Assembly (NCBI GenBank): GCA_026705465.1
Contig: JAPPAP010000025.1
Span: forward strand, 1 to 64,000
Source: a bacterium
GTDB lineage: Bacteria; Actinomycetota; Acidimicrobiia; Acidimicrobiales; Bin134
Length of the DNA stretch: 64,000 nucleotides
Reading direction: 5' to 3'
Position numbers and translations under genes: made by a program. This document shows, piece by piece, positions 1 to 8,898 of this stretch. Each line of letters starts with the position of its first letter. The first letter of the stretch is position 1. The notes beneath the pieces are model-generated. The model did no database searches. It was not told the DNA's origin and saw only the letters and a program-made list of their open reading frames with translations.

Positions 1-1376
1 TCATCCGCACCGTGCAGCCCCCCGAGGACTTCGACGGCGAGGCCTACACCGGCGATGGGCCGTCCATCAACAGCGAGTGGCTCGACGGCCTGTGGATGGA
101 GGAGGCCAAGGCCGCAGCTATTGACTGGTTGGAAGACCAGGGCATCGGCGAGCGCAAGGTGAATTATCGGCTGCGCGACTGGCTGCTATCCCGCCAGCGC
201 TACTGGGGATGCCCCATCCCCGTCGTTTACTGCGAGGCGTGCGGGGCAGTCCCAGTGCCCTACGAGGACTTGCCGGTGGGCCTGCCCGACGACGTGGCGT
301 TCATGCCCACCGGCCGCTCCCCGCTGGTGGACCACCCCGGCTTCCTGCACACCGCCTGCCCCGCCTGCGGCGGCCCGGCCCGGCGGGAGACTGACACCAT
401 GGACACGTTTGTGGACTCGTCGTGGTACTTCTTGCGCTTCGCCGATCCCCACAACTCCGAGCTGCCGTTCAGCCCGGAGGCGCTGGAGCGATGGCTGCCG
501 GTGGACCAGTACATCGGCGGGGTGGAACACGCCATCTTGCACCTGATGTATGCCCGATTCTTTACCCGGGCGCTGTCCGATCTGGGGGTGGCCCCCGCCG
601 GACTAAGAGAGCCCTTCCAGCGGCTGTTCACCCAGGGCATGGTGCGAATGGGCGGAGGCAAGATGTCCAAGTCTCGGGGCAACCTGGTGGCCCCCGAGGA
701 CATCATCGATGCCCACGGCGCCGATGCGCTGCGGTTGGCAATCTTGCAGGTGAAGCCCCCCGCCGAGGATGTGGACTGGGAGGACTTCGGGCTCGAGGGT
801 TGCAACCGGTTCTTGGGCCGGCTGTGGCGGCTGGCCGCGGGCACCGCTGAGCGGGCCAATCCAGCCCGATCAGGCTCTGTGTCCGAGGCCGATCTCGCCA
901 TCGACGCCGCCACGCACCGGCTGATCCATCGCATCACCTCGGAGTTCGATCGCTGGTCGTACAACACCGCAGTGGCCGGTTGCATGGAGTTCACCAACGA
1001 GCTGTACCGCTACGTCCAGTCCGACGACGGCCCCCATCACGACACGCTGGCCTTCGCCGTCGACTCCCTGCTGCTGTTGATGGCACCCATGGTTCCCCAC
1101 ATCTGCGCCGAGCTGTGGGAGATGCGCCGGGGCGGCAACATCCACGCCGAGCCGTGGCCGACCGCCGACGAGGCCAAGCTGGTGCTGGAGACGGTGACCA
1201 TGGTGGTGCAGGTCAACGGCAAGGTGCGCGACCGCATCGAGGTGCCGGCCGACGTCGCCGAGGCCGAAGCTGAGGCGCTGGCGCTGGCCTCAGAGCGGGT
1301 GCAGCAATATCTGGACGGCGGCGTGCCCCGGCGGGTGATCGCCCGCCCACCGAAGCTGGTCAACGTGGTGGTCTAG
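1..1376 (+). CDS. leuS: Leucyl-tRNA synthetase, C-terminal part (5' end outside window)
   Basis: Charges tRNA-Leu with leucine in the cytoplasm. The reading frame is already open at the first bases (Ile-Arg-Thr before a GTG at 12), so the gene enters from outside and only about 457 C-terminal residues are seen. Visible landmarks are the zinc-knuckle pairs CEACG and CPACGG, the class I segment [16 protein letters not shown], the KMSKS loop as [10 protein letters not shown] (about 650-680) and the anticodon-binding domain ending in [12 protein letters not shown]. The nucleotide-binding N-terminus and most of the editing domain are missing. The family assignment is secure; the fragment is a window cut, not a pseudogene. 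Confidence 0.97.
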   Translation, partial: IRTVQPPEDFDGEAYTGDGPSINSEWLDGLWMEEAKAAAIDWLEDQGIGERKVNYRLRDWLLSRQRYWGCPIPVVYCEACGAVPVPYEDLPVGLPDDVAFMPTGRSPLVDHPGFLHTACPACGGPARRETDTMDTFVDSSWYFLRFADPHNSELPFSPEALERWLPVDQYIGGVEHAILHLMYARFFTRALSDLGVAPAGLREPFQRLFTQGMVRMGGGKMSKSRGNLVAPEDIIDAHGADALRLAILQVKPPAEDVDWEDFGLEGCNRFLGRLWRLAAGTAERANPARSGSVSEADLAIDAATHRLIHRITSEFDRWSYNTAVAGCMEFTNELYRYVQSDDGPHHDTLAFAVDSLLLLMAPMVPHICAELWEMRRGGNIHAEPWPTADEAKLVLETVTMVVQVNGKVRDRIEVPADVAEAEAEALALASERVQQYLDGGVPRRVIARPPKLVNVVV

Positions 1377-1396
1377 CGGGCTGCTTTCGCCGCAAT

Positions 1397-2584
1397 TCAG
1401 ACGTCCCAAACCACGTGGAGCTCGTCGGGGCCACGGAAGGCCACCCCCCGAATGAGCGGGGGTTCGGCGTCGGGGTCGAGTCGCAGACCCGGGAGCCGCT
1501 CGAAAATGGTCCGCAGGGCCACCCGCATTTCCAGGCGGGCCAGGTGCATGCCCAAGCACAGATGCCGGCCCCAGCCGAACGCCATGTGGGGCACGGGCTG
1601 CTCGCGGTCGGGGTTCCAGCGATCGCCGTCGGAGTACACCTGTTCGTCCCGGTTGGCCGATGTCATGGTCATCATCAGCCGGGTGCCAGCCGGGATGGGA
1701 CAGCCGTCCACCTCGGTGTCCTCGGTGGCCTCCCGGGTGGCCAGCGGCGCCGAGCTCTCCCACCGCAGGGTCTCCTCGATCACCTGGTCGAGCAGTGACC
1801 AGTCGGCCATCAGTCGGTCGATCCAGCCCTCGTTGGTCAACAGCGCGGTCAACGCGATGCCCATCTCCCGGGAGGTGGTCTCCGCCCCGGCGGGCATGAG
1901 CAGCAGCAGGAAACCGTAGATGTGCTCGTCGTCGAGGCGCTGCCCGTCGATCTCGGCGTGGATGATGTCGCTGATCAGATCGTCTTGAGGCGCCTGCTTG
2001 CGATCTTCCACGATGGGGAGGAGGTAATCGCGCATGGCCTGGGAGGCGGCGTGGCCCTCCTCGGGGTAGAGGGGTCCAGCGCTCACCTGCTCGGACCACA
2101 GCCGGAACTGGTCGGCGTCGTCCAGCGGCACCCCCATGATCCCGGCGATCACCTGGGTGGGGAATCGCTGGGTCAGCTCGGCCACCAGGTCGGCCTTCCC
2201 TCGGGGGGCGATGTCGTCCAGCAGCTCGTTGACGATGGGCGCCACCAACTCGGTCTCCCAGCGGGCCAGCGCTGAGGATCGAAAGGCGTGCGATACCAGT
2301 CCCCGGTAGGCGGTGTGCTCGTCACCATCCATGCCCAGCATGAGCGGCCCCATGAACGGGCCCATCGACTCGGCCACCACCCGGGTGGAGAACACCGCGC
2401 TGTTGCGTAGCACCGACTCGGTGTGGTTGCGGCGATAGAGGTTCAGGATGCGCCCGCCGAAACCGTCGTCGCGAACCTCCGGGGGCTCAGCCCGACCCCG
2501 GTCCCACTCCCGGTGGGGGTTGATGGCCGCCTCTTCAGCCTGGGCCAAACCCTCGTGAAAGTCCGACGGGTCCTGCGCCTCCAT
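1397..2584 (-). CDS. Cytochrome P450
   Basis: Haem monooxygenase of 395 residues, the usual length of soluble bacterial P450s. The I-helix oxygen-activation motif is AGAETTSR, the K-helix ExxR is EETLRW, and the haem loop FGWGRHLCLG lies at residues 336-345 with Cys343 as thiolate ligand. The frame stays open far upstream, but ATG 2584 begins a normal P450 N-terminus and the upstream stretch is antisense noise of the neighbouring LLM gene. It lies 11 bp after the F420 oxidoreductase on the same strand, so the two are probably co-transcribed. The substrate is not predictable; a steroid, terpene or fatty acid is possible. Confidence 0.93.
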   Translation of the reverse strand: MEAQDPSDFHEGLAQAEEAAINPHREWDRGRAEPPEVRDDGFGGRILNLYRRNHTESVLRNSAVFSTRVVAESMGPFMGPLMLGMDGDEHTAYRGLVSHAFRSSALARWETELVAPIVNELLDDIAPRGKADLVAELTQRFPTQVIAGIMGVPLDDADQFRLWSEQVSAGPLYPEEGHAASQAMRDYLLPIVEDRKQAPQDDLISDIIHAEIDGQRLDDEHIYGFLLLLMPAGAETTSREMGIALTALLTNEGWIDRLMADWSLLDQVIEETLRWESSAPLATREATEDTEVDGCPIPAGTRLMMTMTSANRDEQVYSDGDRWNPDREQPVPHMAFGWGRHLCLGMHLARLEMRVALRTIFERLPGLRLDPDAEPPLIRGVAFRGPDELHVVWDV

Positions 2585-2595
2585 AGCTGGACACT

Positions 2596-3648
2596 CTATT
2601 CGGGCGACCGCCCCGGAATGGCTCGTAGCGCCTCGCGCACCTCGGCCCAAGGTCCGTCGGGGCGGAGACCCTGGCCGAATGACAGGCGGTCGATCAGCCC
2701 GCCGTAGCTGGCCGCGACGCCGGTGGCCAGGTTCTGGGGCTCGGCCACAACGCCGAAGGTTCCCAGCATGGTGTCGTCGATCACGTCGGCCATCTCCACC
2801 CACTGGCCCTGTTTGGACATGCGGTTCAGCTCGTCTTGGGCGTCGCCCCAGCCGTGGTGCTCGAGCACTGGGCGATAGGCGGGCGTCGAGCCATAGAAAG
2901 CCAGTTGCTGGCGGGCCGCCTGGGCCGACGACGCCATCTCCCCCTCGGTCTCGCCGGTGACGATGAACACGGGCATCGACACTTCGATGTCCATCGGATT
3001 GCGACCCGCTCGGGCGGCCCCGCGCTCGAGGGCGGGCAACGACACATCCCGCACGTAGCTGGGCGTGGTGAACCCGTGGCTGATCCAGCCGTCGGCCGAC
3101 TCGCCGGCCACCTCGGTCATGAGGTCGCCCACCGCGGCCAGATGGATGGGGGGTGGGCCGAAGGGATTGGCGCCGGGGCTGAACATCGGGGTCATGAGGG
3201 TGTGCTGGTAGAACTCGCCCCGGAATGACAGGCGCTCTCCGGTTTCCCAGCTTTCCCAAATGGCCTTGATGCCGTCGATCATCTCCTTCATTCGGGCGGC
3301 GGGATGAGACCAGGGCATGGAGAATCGCTTGGTGATGTGGGGCTTTATCTGCGAGCCCAGCCCGAGGATGAAGCGCCCGCTGGAATAGGCCTGAAGATCC
3401 CACCCCAAGTTGGCCAGGATCATGGGGTTGCGGGCAAATGCCACCGCAATGGAGGTTCCGATCTGGATGCGGCTGGTGTGCTCGGCGGCCAGCACCAGTG
3501 GCAGGAACGGGTCGTGGTCGAGCTCAGCAGACCAGACCCCGTCGTAGCCGGCGGCCTCCAAGCTGCGGACTGAATCGGCTACTTCGGCCAGAGGTCCGAC
3601 CGACCCCTTTCGGGCCGCCCTGGCCACGAGTCCTCCGTCGAGTTTCAT
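2596..3648 (-). CDS. LLM-class F420-dependent oxidoreductase
   Basis: A 350-residue luciferase-like monooxygenase-fold TIM barrel. The N-terminal barrel start (GYDGVWSAELDHDPF), the strand IQIGTSIAVAFARNP and the segment GRFILGLGSQIKPHI are typical of the actinobacterial F420-binding LLM group rather than FMN luciferases. Cofactor assignment comes from family resemblance. The start ATG at 3648 is preceded on the minus strand by AGGGAGGACCAG, a good ribosome-binding site. It heads a pair with the downstream P450, suggesting joint oxidation and reduction of one small molecule. Confidence 0.88.
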   Translation of the reverse strand: MKLDGGLVARAARKGSVGPLAEVADSVRSLEAAGYDGVWSAELDHDPFLPLVLAAEHTSRIQIGTSIAVAFARNPMILANLGWDLQAYSSGRFILGLGSQIKPHITKRFSMPWSHPAARMKEMIDGIKAIWESWETGERLSFRGEFYQHTLMTPMFSPGANPFGPPPIHLAAVGDLMTEVAGESADGWISHGFTTPSYVRDVSLPALERGAARAGRNPMDIEVSMPVFIVTGETEGEMASSAQAARQQLAFYGSTPAYRPVLEHHGWGDAQDELNRMSKQGQWVEMADVIDDTMLGTFGVVAEPQNLATGVAASYGGLIDRLSFGQGLRPDGPWAEVREALRAIPGRSPE

Positions 3649-3667
3649 GTCTGGTCCTCCCTAGTGG

Positions 3668-4537
3668 TCATTTTGACTCGTCCTGGTCGCGCAAGAATCG
3701 CTCAAGCTCTTCGGCCAGTTCGTCCCCGGTAGGGATCTCGGTGTTCTGCTCCCCCGCGCTGGTGTCGTAGGCGCTCTCTAGTCGGCCAACCAGCCGCTGG
3801 TGGCTGGCATTCTGGGCGATCATGGTGTCCAACTTGCGGGACACCTCCAGCCCCTCGGCAATCAGCGGGGCCGGATCGAACCGTAAATCGGCCACGGCCC
3901 GCAGCCCTTGGAACAGCGCGGCAGTAGCGGCTGGGAATGGCGAACCGGCTGCGTAGTGGGGGACCTGGGCCCACACCGACACCGTTTCCAAGCCCGCAGC
4001 CTCGAACCGCTTGGACAGAGCGGCCCCGATTCCCGCGGGAACTTCCAAGGTTCCCTGAGGGGAGCCGAATCGCTCGATGAGGTTCTGGGAAGTGCCGGTG
4101 GCCGACAGCCGTACCGGCCGGGTATGGGGCACGGCCGCCGGATACGCCCCCAATGTCACCGCCCGGGACACCCCCAACCGCTGCACGAGCTCATCGACGG
4201 CTGTGATGAACGCCTGCCAGCGGAAGTCAGGCTCCGGTCCGTGGAGCATCAGGAACTCTCGCTGGTCGAGGTCGTGAACCACCCGGAGGCTGATGGCGGG
4301 CCAGCTGATTTGATCGACTCGGCCGTCCCGCACGGTCATGGTGGGGCGGCGGGCTCGGTGGTCGATGAGCAGATCGACATCGAAGCTGGCCACCAGCACG
4401 CCATCGTTGGGCTGCGTCATGATCTCGGCGGCGTTGCGCATGCCGTATCCGGCATCCACCCACCCGTCGAGGGCCATCACCAGCACCGGATCAGCCAAAT
4501 CAGGCATTTGATGGGTGGTGATCAGATCGCTGCTCAT
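3668..4537 (-). CDS. PAC2 family protein
   Basis: A 289-residue member of the proteasome-assembly-chaperone-2 fold family. The N-terminus (DPVLVMALDGWVDAGYGMRN), the central FITAVDELVQRLGV and VTLGAYPAAVPHTRP and the C-terminal acidic helix match the actinobacterial PAC2 proteins. In bacteria the function is not firmly established; a link to proteasome or ATP-grasp partners is only suggested by the fold. Its ATG overlaps the stop of the upstream phosphotransferase gene by 4 bp (ATGA), so the two are translationally coupled. No proteasome gene lies in the window. Confidence 0.85.
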   Translation of the reverse strand: MSSDLITTHQMPDLADPVLVMALDGWVDAGYGMRNAAEIMTQPNDGVLVASFDVDLLIDHRARRPTMTVRDGRVDQISWPAISLRVVHDLDQREFLMLHGPEPDFRWQAFITAVDELVQRLGVSRAVTLGAYPAAVPHTRPVRLSATGTSQNLIERFGSPQGTLEVPAGIGAALSKRFEAAGLETVSVWAQVPHYAAGSPFPAATAALFQGLRAVADLRFDPAPLIAEGLEVSRKLDTMIAQNASHQRLVGRLESAYDTSAGEQNTEIPTGDELAEELERFLRDQDESK

Positions 4538-5568
4538 GCCACCTGCTCCGCAGCATGCGTGGCCATCTCGGTGAGCGCATCAACTCGGGCGGCGAAGCTG
4601 GCTGCTCCCTGAGGCGGGGCCTTGTCGCCCATCGCCCCCCCGACGTATCGGCTGTATACGCCCTCGAGAATGCAGGCCAGCTTCCAGTAACCGAACGCCA
4701 TGTAGAACTCGAAGTCGTCCAGATCGCGCCCCGAAGCCTCCAAATAGAGGTCCAGCATCTCGGCTCGGCTGGCGAACCCCGGTGTCGCAGTCGGGGGACT
4801 GTCGAGGGCGGATTCAGGATCGCCAGGCTCGGCCCAGTACACCAGAAGCTGGGCCACGTCGGCGTTGCGGTCGCCCAGGGTGCACAGCTCCCAGTCGAGC
4901 ACCGCCACCACTTGACCATCATCGCCCAACATGCAGTTGTCGAGGCGGTAGTCGCCGTGAACGATGCCGGCCTTGCCTTGCTCGGGGATGCGGGCCACGA
5001 GATGATCGTGCACTGCCTGGATCTCGGGCCGGTCCTGGGTCTTGGACTCCTCGAACTGGCGCAGCCAGCGGCGCAGCTGGCGGGCGATGTAGTCCTCTTT
5101 GCGACCCAAGTCGCCCAGTCCCACTTGATCGACATCCACCGCGTGGATGCGGGCCAGCGTCTCGGCGATCGACTTGGAGGCGGCTTTACGAACCTCAGGG
5201 GCCAGCGCCTCGGCCTGATTCTGGTTGCGCACCACCAGTCCGTCCACAAAGTCCATGACGTAGAAGGGCCGCTCGTTGACGGCCTCGTCGTTGCACAGCC
5301 CGAACGCCTGGGGTACTGGCACATCGGTGTTTTCCAGGGCGTCAATGATCTTGTGCTCCCGACCCATGTCGTGAGCGGTGGCCAGCACCTGGTACAGCGG
5401 AGGTCGGCGCAGCACATAGGACTGGCCGTCGGCTCCGGTGGCCTTGAAGGTGAGGTTGGAGTGCCCGCCGGCGATCAGCTCGAAGGTCAGCGGCAGAGCC
5501 ACATCGGGTACGTGGGCCTCGAACCACGCGCTGACCGCGTCATGCTGGATGCCTCGGATGTGGTCCAT
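4534..5568 (-). CDS. Aminoglycoside-phosphotransferase-fold kinase (acyl-CoA dehydrogenase-associated type)
   Basis: A 344-residue APH/choline-kinase fold enzyme. The nucleotide-binding start GGHSNLTF, the catalytic loop HGDYRLDN and the metal-binding DWE (LDWELCTLGD) are all present. It most resembles the phosphotransferase domain fused to or near acyl-CoA dehydrogenases (ACAD10/11 type), so a hydroxyacyl or fatty-acid derived substrate is more likely than an antibiotic. ATG 5568 (MDHIRG) is chosen; an upstream in-frame extension to 5703 would overlap the divergent thioredoxin gene. The divergent start of that gene is 47 bp away. Confidence 0.85.
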   Translation of the reverse strand: MDHIRGIQHDAVSAWFEAHVPDVALPLTFELIAGGHSNLTFKATGADGQSYVLRRPPLYQVLATAHDMGREHKIIDALENTDVPVPQAFGLCNDEAVNERPFYVMDFVDGLVVRNQNQAEALAPEVRKAASKSIAETLARIHAVDVDQVGLGDLGRKEDYIARQLRRWLRQFEESKTQDRPEIQAVHDHLVARIPEQGKAGIVHGDYRLDNCMLGDDGQVVAVLDWELCTLGDRNADVAQLLVYWAEPGDPESALDSPPTATPGFASRAEMLDLYLEASGRDLDDFEFYMAFGYWKLACILEGVYSRYVGGAMGDKAPPQGAASFAARVDALTEMATHAAEQVA

Positions 5569-5615
5569 GCAACTGGTGAGGGTAGCGTTCAATCTGGGTT
5601 GATGAGAGGTAGCCA

Positions 5616-6320
5616 ATGGCCGATGTAAGCGACGCAACGTTTGCGACCGCGGTTGTCGAGCGGTCCAACACCGTTCCCGTGGTAGTGGACCTGTGGGCAC
5701 CATGGTGCGGGCCGTGTAAGACCCTGGGGCCGATCTTGGAACAAGCGGTTGCAGCCACCAACGGTGCCGTGGAGCTGGCCAAAGTCAATGTGGACGACAA
5801 TCCGCAGACCGCCCAGGCCTTCCAGGTACAGAGCATTCCCGCGGTGTACGCCCTGCGCGACGGCAAGGTGGTGGACGGATTCATTGGCGCTCAGGGTGAG
5901 GCGGCGGTGGCCGAGTTTGTGCAGCGACTGTTGCCCACCGAGCTGGAGACCGAATTGGATGCGCTGGTGATCGCCGGTGACGAGGCTTCTTTGCGGCAGG
6001 CCTTGGAGTTGGACGCCGACCACGAAGGCGCGGTGGTGGCGCTGGCCGACCTGTTGGTGGCCGACGGACGGGGTGACGAAGCCCTGGACTTGTTGGAGCG
6101 GATTCCCGAGACCGCCGAGGTCCGCCGGGTTGCTGCGCTGGCTCGAACCGGCGGCGGAGAAGGCAACGGCGACATTGAGGCTCGGCTGGAGGATCTGCTC
6201 GGCCGGGTCAAGGCCGATCCAGACGCCCGCCAGGAGTTCGTGGATCTTTTGGAGATCATGGGCACTGATGATCCCCGCACCTCCATTTACCGCCGTCGAC
6301 TCACGGCTCAGATTTACTGA
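5616..6320 (+). CDS. Thioredoxin-domain protein with TPR-like C-terminus (CnoX/YbbN type)
   Basis: A 234-residue protein made of a thioredoxin domain (residues 1-110) with the redox motif WCGPC (Cys31, Cys34) and a C-terminal helical region with TPR-like repeats (ELETELDALVIAGDEASLRQ onward). This architecture is that of CnoX/YbbN, a chaperedoxin that protects folding clients and cooperates with chaperones. No signal peptide, so cytoplasmic. It starts 47 bp from the divergent kinase gene. A retained CxxC suggests true redox activity, unlike E. coli YbbN, which has SxxC. Confidence 0.9.
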   Translation: MADVSDATFATAVVERSNTVPVVVDLWAPWCGPCKTLGPILEQAVAATNGAVELAKVNVDDNPQTAQAFQVQSIPAVYALRDGKVVDGFIGAQGEAAVAEFVQRLLPTELETELDALVIAGDEASLRQALELDADHEGAVVALADLLVADGRGDEALDLLERIPETAEVRRVAALARTGGGEGNGDIEARLEDLLGRVKADPDARQEFVDLLEIMGTDDPRTSIYRRRLTAQIY

Positions 6321-6403
6321 TCTACGGTAATTCCCATTTATTTCTGATATCTTAAACGTGCTTCCCCTCTGGCTGAGACGGCGCGGCGCGCCCGGAAACG
6401 GCT

Positions 6404-7087
6404 ATGGAAGACCCCTCGCTTCCTCCTCCTCGGTTGACTCTTGCGGATCGGATCCGGGAGACGTGTGACGACTACCGCCATCTGATCACCGGCCCCCGGT
6501 TGCTAATGGCGGGGGCTGGTCTCGTGATTGCCATTGTGCTCGCGGCCTACCTGGTGGTCGGGGCCAATGGCGCCCCTCGACCAGAGGCGATCATTCCCAT
6601 GGCCACGCCCTTGCCTGCCAGCGCGACTTCTATAGCCGAGCCGACCTCGATCCTGGTTCATGCTGCCGGCGCGGTCCACACCCCGGGGGTGTACCTCTTT
6701 CAGGGTGAAGCCCGAGTCCACGACTTGGTCAACGCCGCCGGGGGACTGACCCCCGACGCCGACTTCGACCGGGTGAATCTGGCTGCACCGCTGTCAGATG
6801 GCCAATGGGTGTACTTCCCTCGCATCGGCCAGGTCACAATGCCCGCTCCGATTGGGGGAAGCGGACCGGCTGGGGGCGGCGAGGTAGGCCGCTTTGGGCC
6901 CCTCAATCTCAACACCGCCACTGCCGAGCAGTTGGAGTCTTTGCCGGGGGTGGGGCCGGCTATTGCCGCGGCAATTGTCGAGCACCGTCAGCGCATCGGC
7001 GGATTCGCCTCCGTTGATGGGTTGCTGGCGGTGTCGGGGATCGGTCCCAGCAAGCTTGAGCTGATCCGCGACTTGGTAGCCGTGTGA
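6404..7087 (+). CDS. comEA: ComEA-like DNA-binding competence protein
   Basis: A 227-residue membrane-anchored protein: short cytoplasmic N-terminus, one transmembrane helix at about 31-52, an SLBB domain at about 85-142 (ILVHAAGAVHTPGVYLF) and paired helix-hairpin-helix motifs at about 166-227 (LNLNTATAEQLESLPGVG). This is the surface double-stranded DNA receptor of transformation systems. It sits 13 bp before comEC, the usual pairing. The 83-bp upstream gap is AT-rich around 6335-6360 and probably holds the promoter, but I cannot fix the boxes. Confidence 0.93.
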   Translation: MEDPSLPPPRLTLADRIRETCDDYRHLITGPRLLMAGAGLVIAIVLAAYLVVGANGAPRPEAIIPMATPLPASATSIAEPTSILVHAAGAVHTPGVYLFQGEARVHDLVNAAGGLTPDADFDRVNLAAPLSDGQWVYFPRIGQVTMPAPIGGSGPAGGGEVGRFGPLNLNTATAEQLESLPGVGPAIAAAIVEHRQRIGGFASVDGLLAVSGIGPSKLELIRDLVAV

Positions 7088-7100
7088 GCAGCGGGTCGCG

Positions 7101-8888
7101 ATGAGCGATCGTCACACGGTGGCGCTGGCCGTGGCCGCCATGGTCGGTGCTTGGTGGTCGGCGGCCGTCCCGCTGGTACCGGCGATCGTCCTGGGGGTTG
7201 TGGCCCTGGCCGTCCGCCGGCCGTGGCTGCTGGTGGCCGCGGTCGTGCTGTTGAGCTCGTCGCTGGGGGCGCGGGCCTGGGCGGGCCTCGATCCCCTTGA
7301 GCCCTCGGCTTTCGAAGGGGAAGCCGCCCTGGTGTCCGATCCGGTGCCGATCGGCGAGGGGATGCGGGTGTTCGTGCGGGCGGACGATCGGCGCTATGAG
7401 GCATGGGCCTACGGCCGCGCCGCGCGAGACCTGGGCGACCGTCTGGCCGGGGACCGCGTCAGCGTCACCGGTAGCGTCCGGCCGATCCTGCCGCTTCCCG
7501 ACTACCAAGCGGCCCGCCACATCGCCAACCGGCTGAACATCGACCGCATCCACGATCATCGGGATGGACCTGTTCCCTATTGGCTGGCCAATTGGCTGCG
7601 ACGAACCATCGCCCGGGGCGCTCAGACGATGGACGGCGACCGCCTCGCCCTGTTCACTGGGCTGTCGTACGGAGACGACCGCTATCAGTCGCCGGTGGTG
7701 TCCGACGACTTTCGAGCCTCGGGCCTCACCCATCTGCTGGCCGTGTCGGGCCAGAACGTGGCTTTCGTGCTCATCTTGGCCCGACCCCTGATCGAGCGAT
7801 TCGACTACCGGGGCCGCTGGGTGCTCACCCTGGGGGCCATCGGTTTTTTCGCTTTGGTCACCCGGTTTGAGCCGTCGGTGCTGCGGGCCTCGGTCATGGC
7901 GGCCATCGCCGCCACCGCCACCCTTATGGGGCGCGAGGCCTCTAGCCGCCGGGTGCTAGCCCTGGCCGTGGCCCTGTTGGTGCTGGTAGATCCGCTGCTG
8001 GTCCATTCGGTGGCCTTTCGACTGTCAGTGGCCGCTTCGACGGGCATCATCTTGTGGGCCCCCCGCCTGGCCGAGCGACTGCCGGGTCCTCGGATATTGG
8101 CCGATGCGATGGCCGTGACCGTCTCAGCCCAGTTGGCCGTATCACCGCTGCTGATCGCCACTTTCGGCGGGGTGCCGGTGGCCTCCCTGCCGGCCAATCT
8201 CCTGGCTGCCCCGGTAGCCGGGCCGATCATGATGTGGAGTCTGTCGGCCGGGGTCGCAGCAGGTTTGGTGGGCGGTCCGCTGGCCCAAGTAATCCATTGG
8301 CCCACAAGCGTGGGCATTGGCTGGATCCAGGCGGTAGCTGGCTGGGCGGCGTCGGCTCGGCTGGGTGAGCTGCGAATCCCGCATCTGGTTGCCGTGGCCA
8401 TCGGCGCGGTCATCTGGTGGCTGGCCCGGCGCCGACTGTTGCGGGCCGCGGCCGCCGGGGGATTGGCCATAGCGCTACTGGTACCGGCGGTGGCCCTGCG
8501 GATCGCCGATCCTCCGTTTCACACCGTGCTCGACTCCGGCGTCGAAGTGTGGCGCCATCACCACGCGACGGTGGTCATGCTCGGTGCCAGCCGCTCTACC
8601 GAACGGCTGCTAGAGGACCTGCGTCGGGCCGGGATTGAAGCGGTGGATGTGGTTGTGGCCGACCGGGGCACCCGTGCCCAGCGCGACCAGATTCTCTCGC
8701 TCAAAGAGCGGATGTGGGTGGGGACGGTCATCGCCCCGCCTGGCCACCGCATCGGCGACGCCGCCACTATCCGTACCGGCCAGGAGGTGCTAGTCGGGGG
8801 TCTGACAGTAGAGGTGGTGTCCCACGACCCCCGTCTCGTGGTGACGGTCACTCCGTCGGCATCCCAAATCGTCGCTGGCGCGGTGTAG
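7101..8888 (+). CDS. comEC: ComEC/Rec2 family DNA-uptake channel, short form
   Basis: A 595-residue polytopic membrane protein. It has N-terminal membrane helices, an OB-like soluble region (about 60-150), then the Competence domain beginning GLTHLLAVSGQNVAFV with many hydrophobic helices. Full-length ComEC proteins are usually 700-800 residues and end in a metallo-beta-lactamase-like domain with HxHxDH. Here the last 120 residues form only a reduced soluble domain (FHTVLDSGVEVWRHHHATVV) without that motif. It follows comEA by 13 bp. The role is to pass single-stranded DNA across the inner membrane; nuclease activity of this version is doubtful. Confidence 0.92.
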   Translation: MSDRHTVALAVAAMVGAWWSAAVPLVPAIVLGVVALAVRRPWLLVAAVVLLSSSLGARAWAGLDPLEPSAFEGEAALVSDPVPIGEGMRVFVRADDRRYEAWAYGRAARDLGDRLAGDRVSVTGSVRPILPLPDYQAARHIANRLNIDRIHDHRDGPVPYWLANWLRRTIARGAQTMDGDRLALFTGLSYGDDRYQSPVVSDDFRASGLTHLLAVSGQNVAFVLILARPLIERFDYRGRWVLTLGAIGFFALVTRFEPSVLRASVMAAIAATATLMGREASSRRVLALAVALLVLVDPLLVHSVAFRLSVAASTGIILWAPRLAERLPGPRILADAMAVTVSAQLAVSPLLIATFGGVPVASLPANLLAAPVAGPIMMWSLSAGVAAGLVGGPLAQVIHWPTSVGIGWIQAVAGWAASARLGELRIPHLVAVAIGAVIWWLARRRLLRAAAAGGLAIALLVPAVALRIADPPFHTVLDSGVEVWRHHHATVVMLGASRSTERLLEDLRRAGIEAVDVVVADRGTRAQRDQILSLKERMWVGTVIAPPGHRIGDAATIRTGQEVLVGGLTVEVVSHDPRLVVTVTPSASQIVAGAV

Positions 8889-8898
8889 CGTCGCCGTC

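Noticed and set aside
1397-3403. P450 fused to an upstream 270-residue domain
   Set aside because: The upstream part is another frame of the LLM oxidoreductase gene; ATG 2584 begins a normal-length P450.
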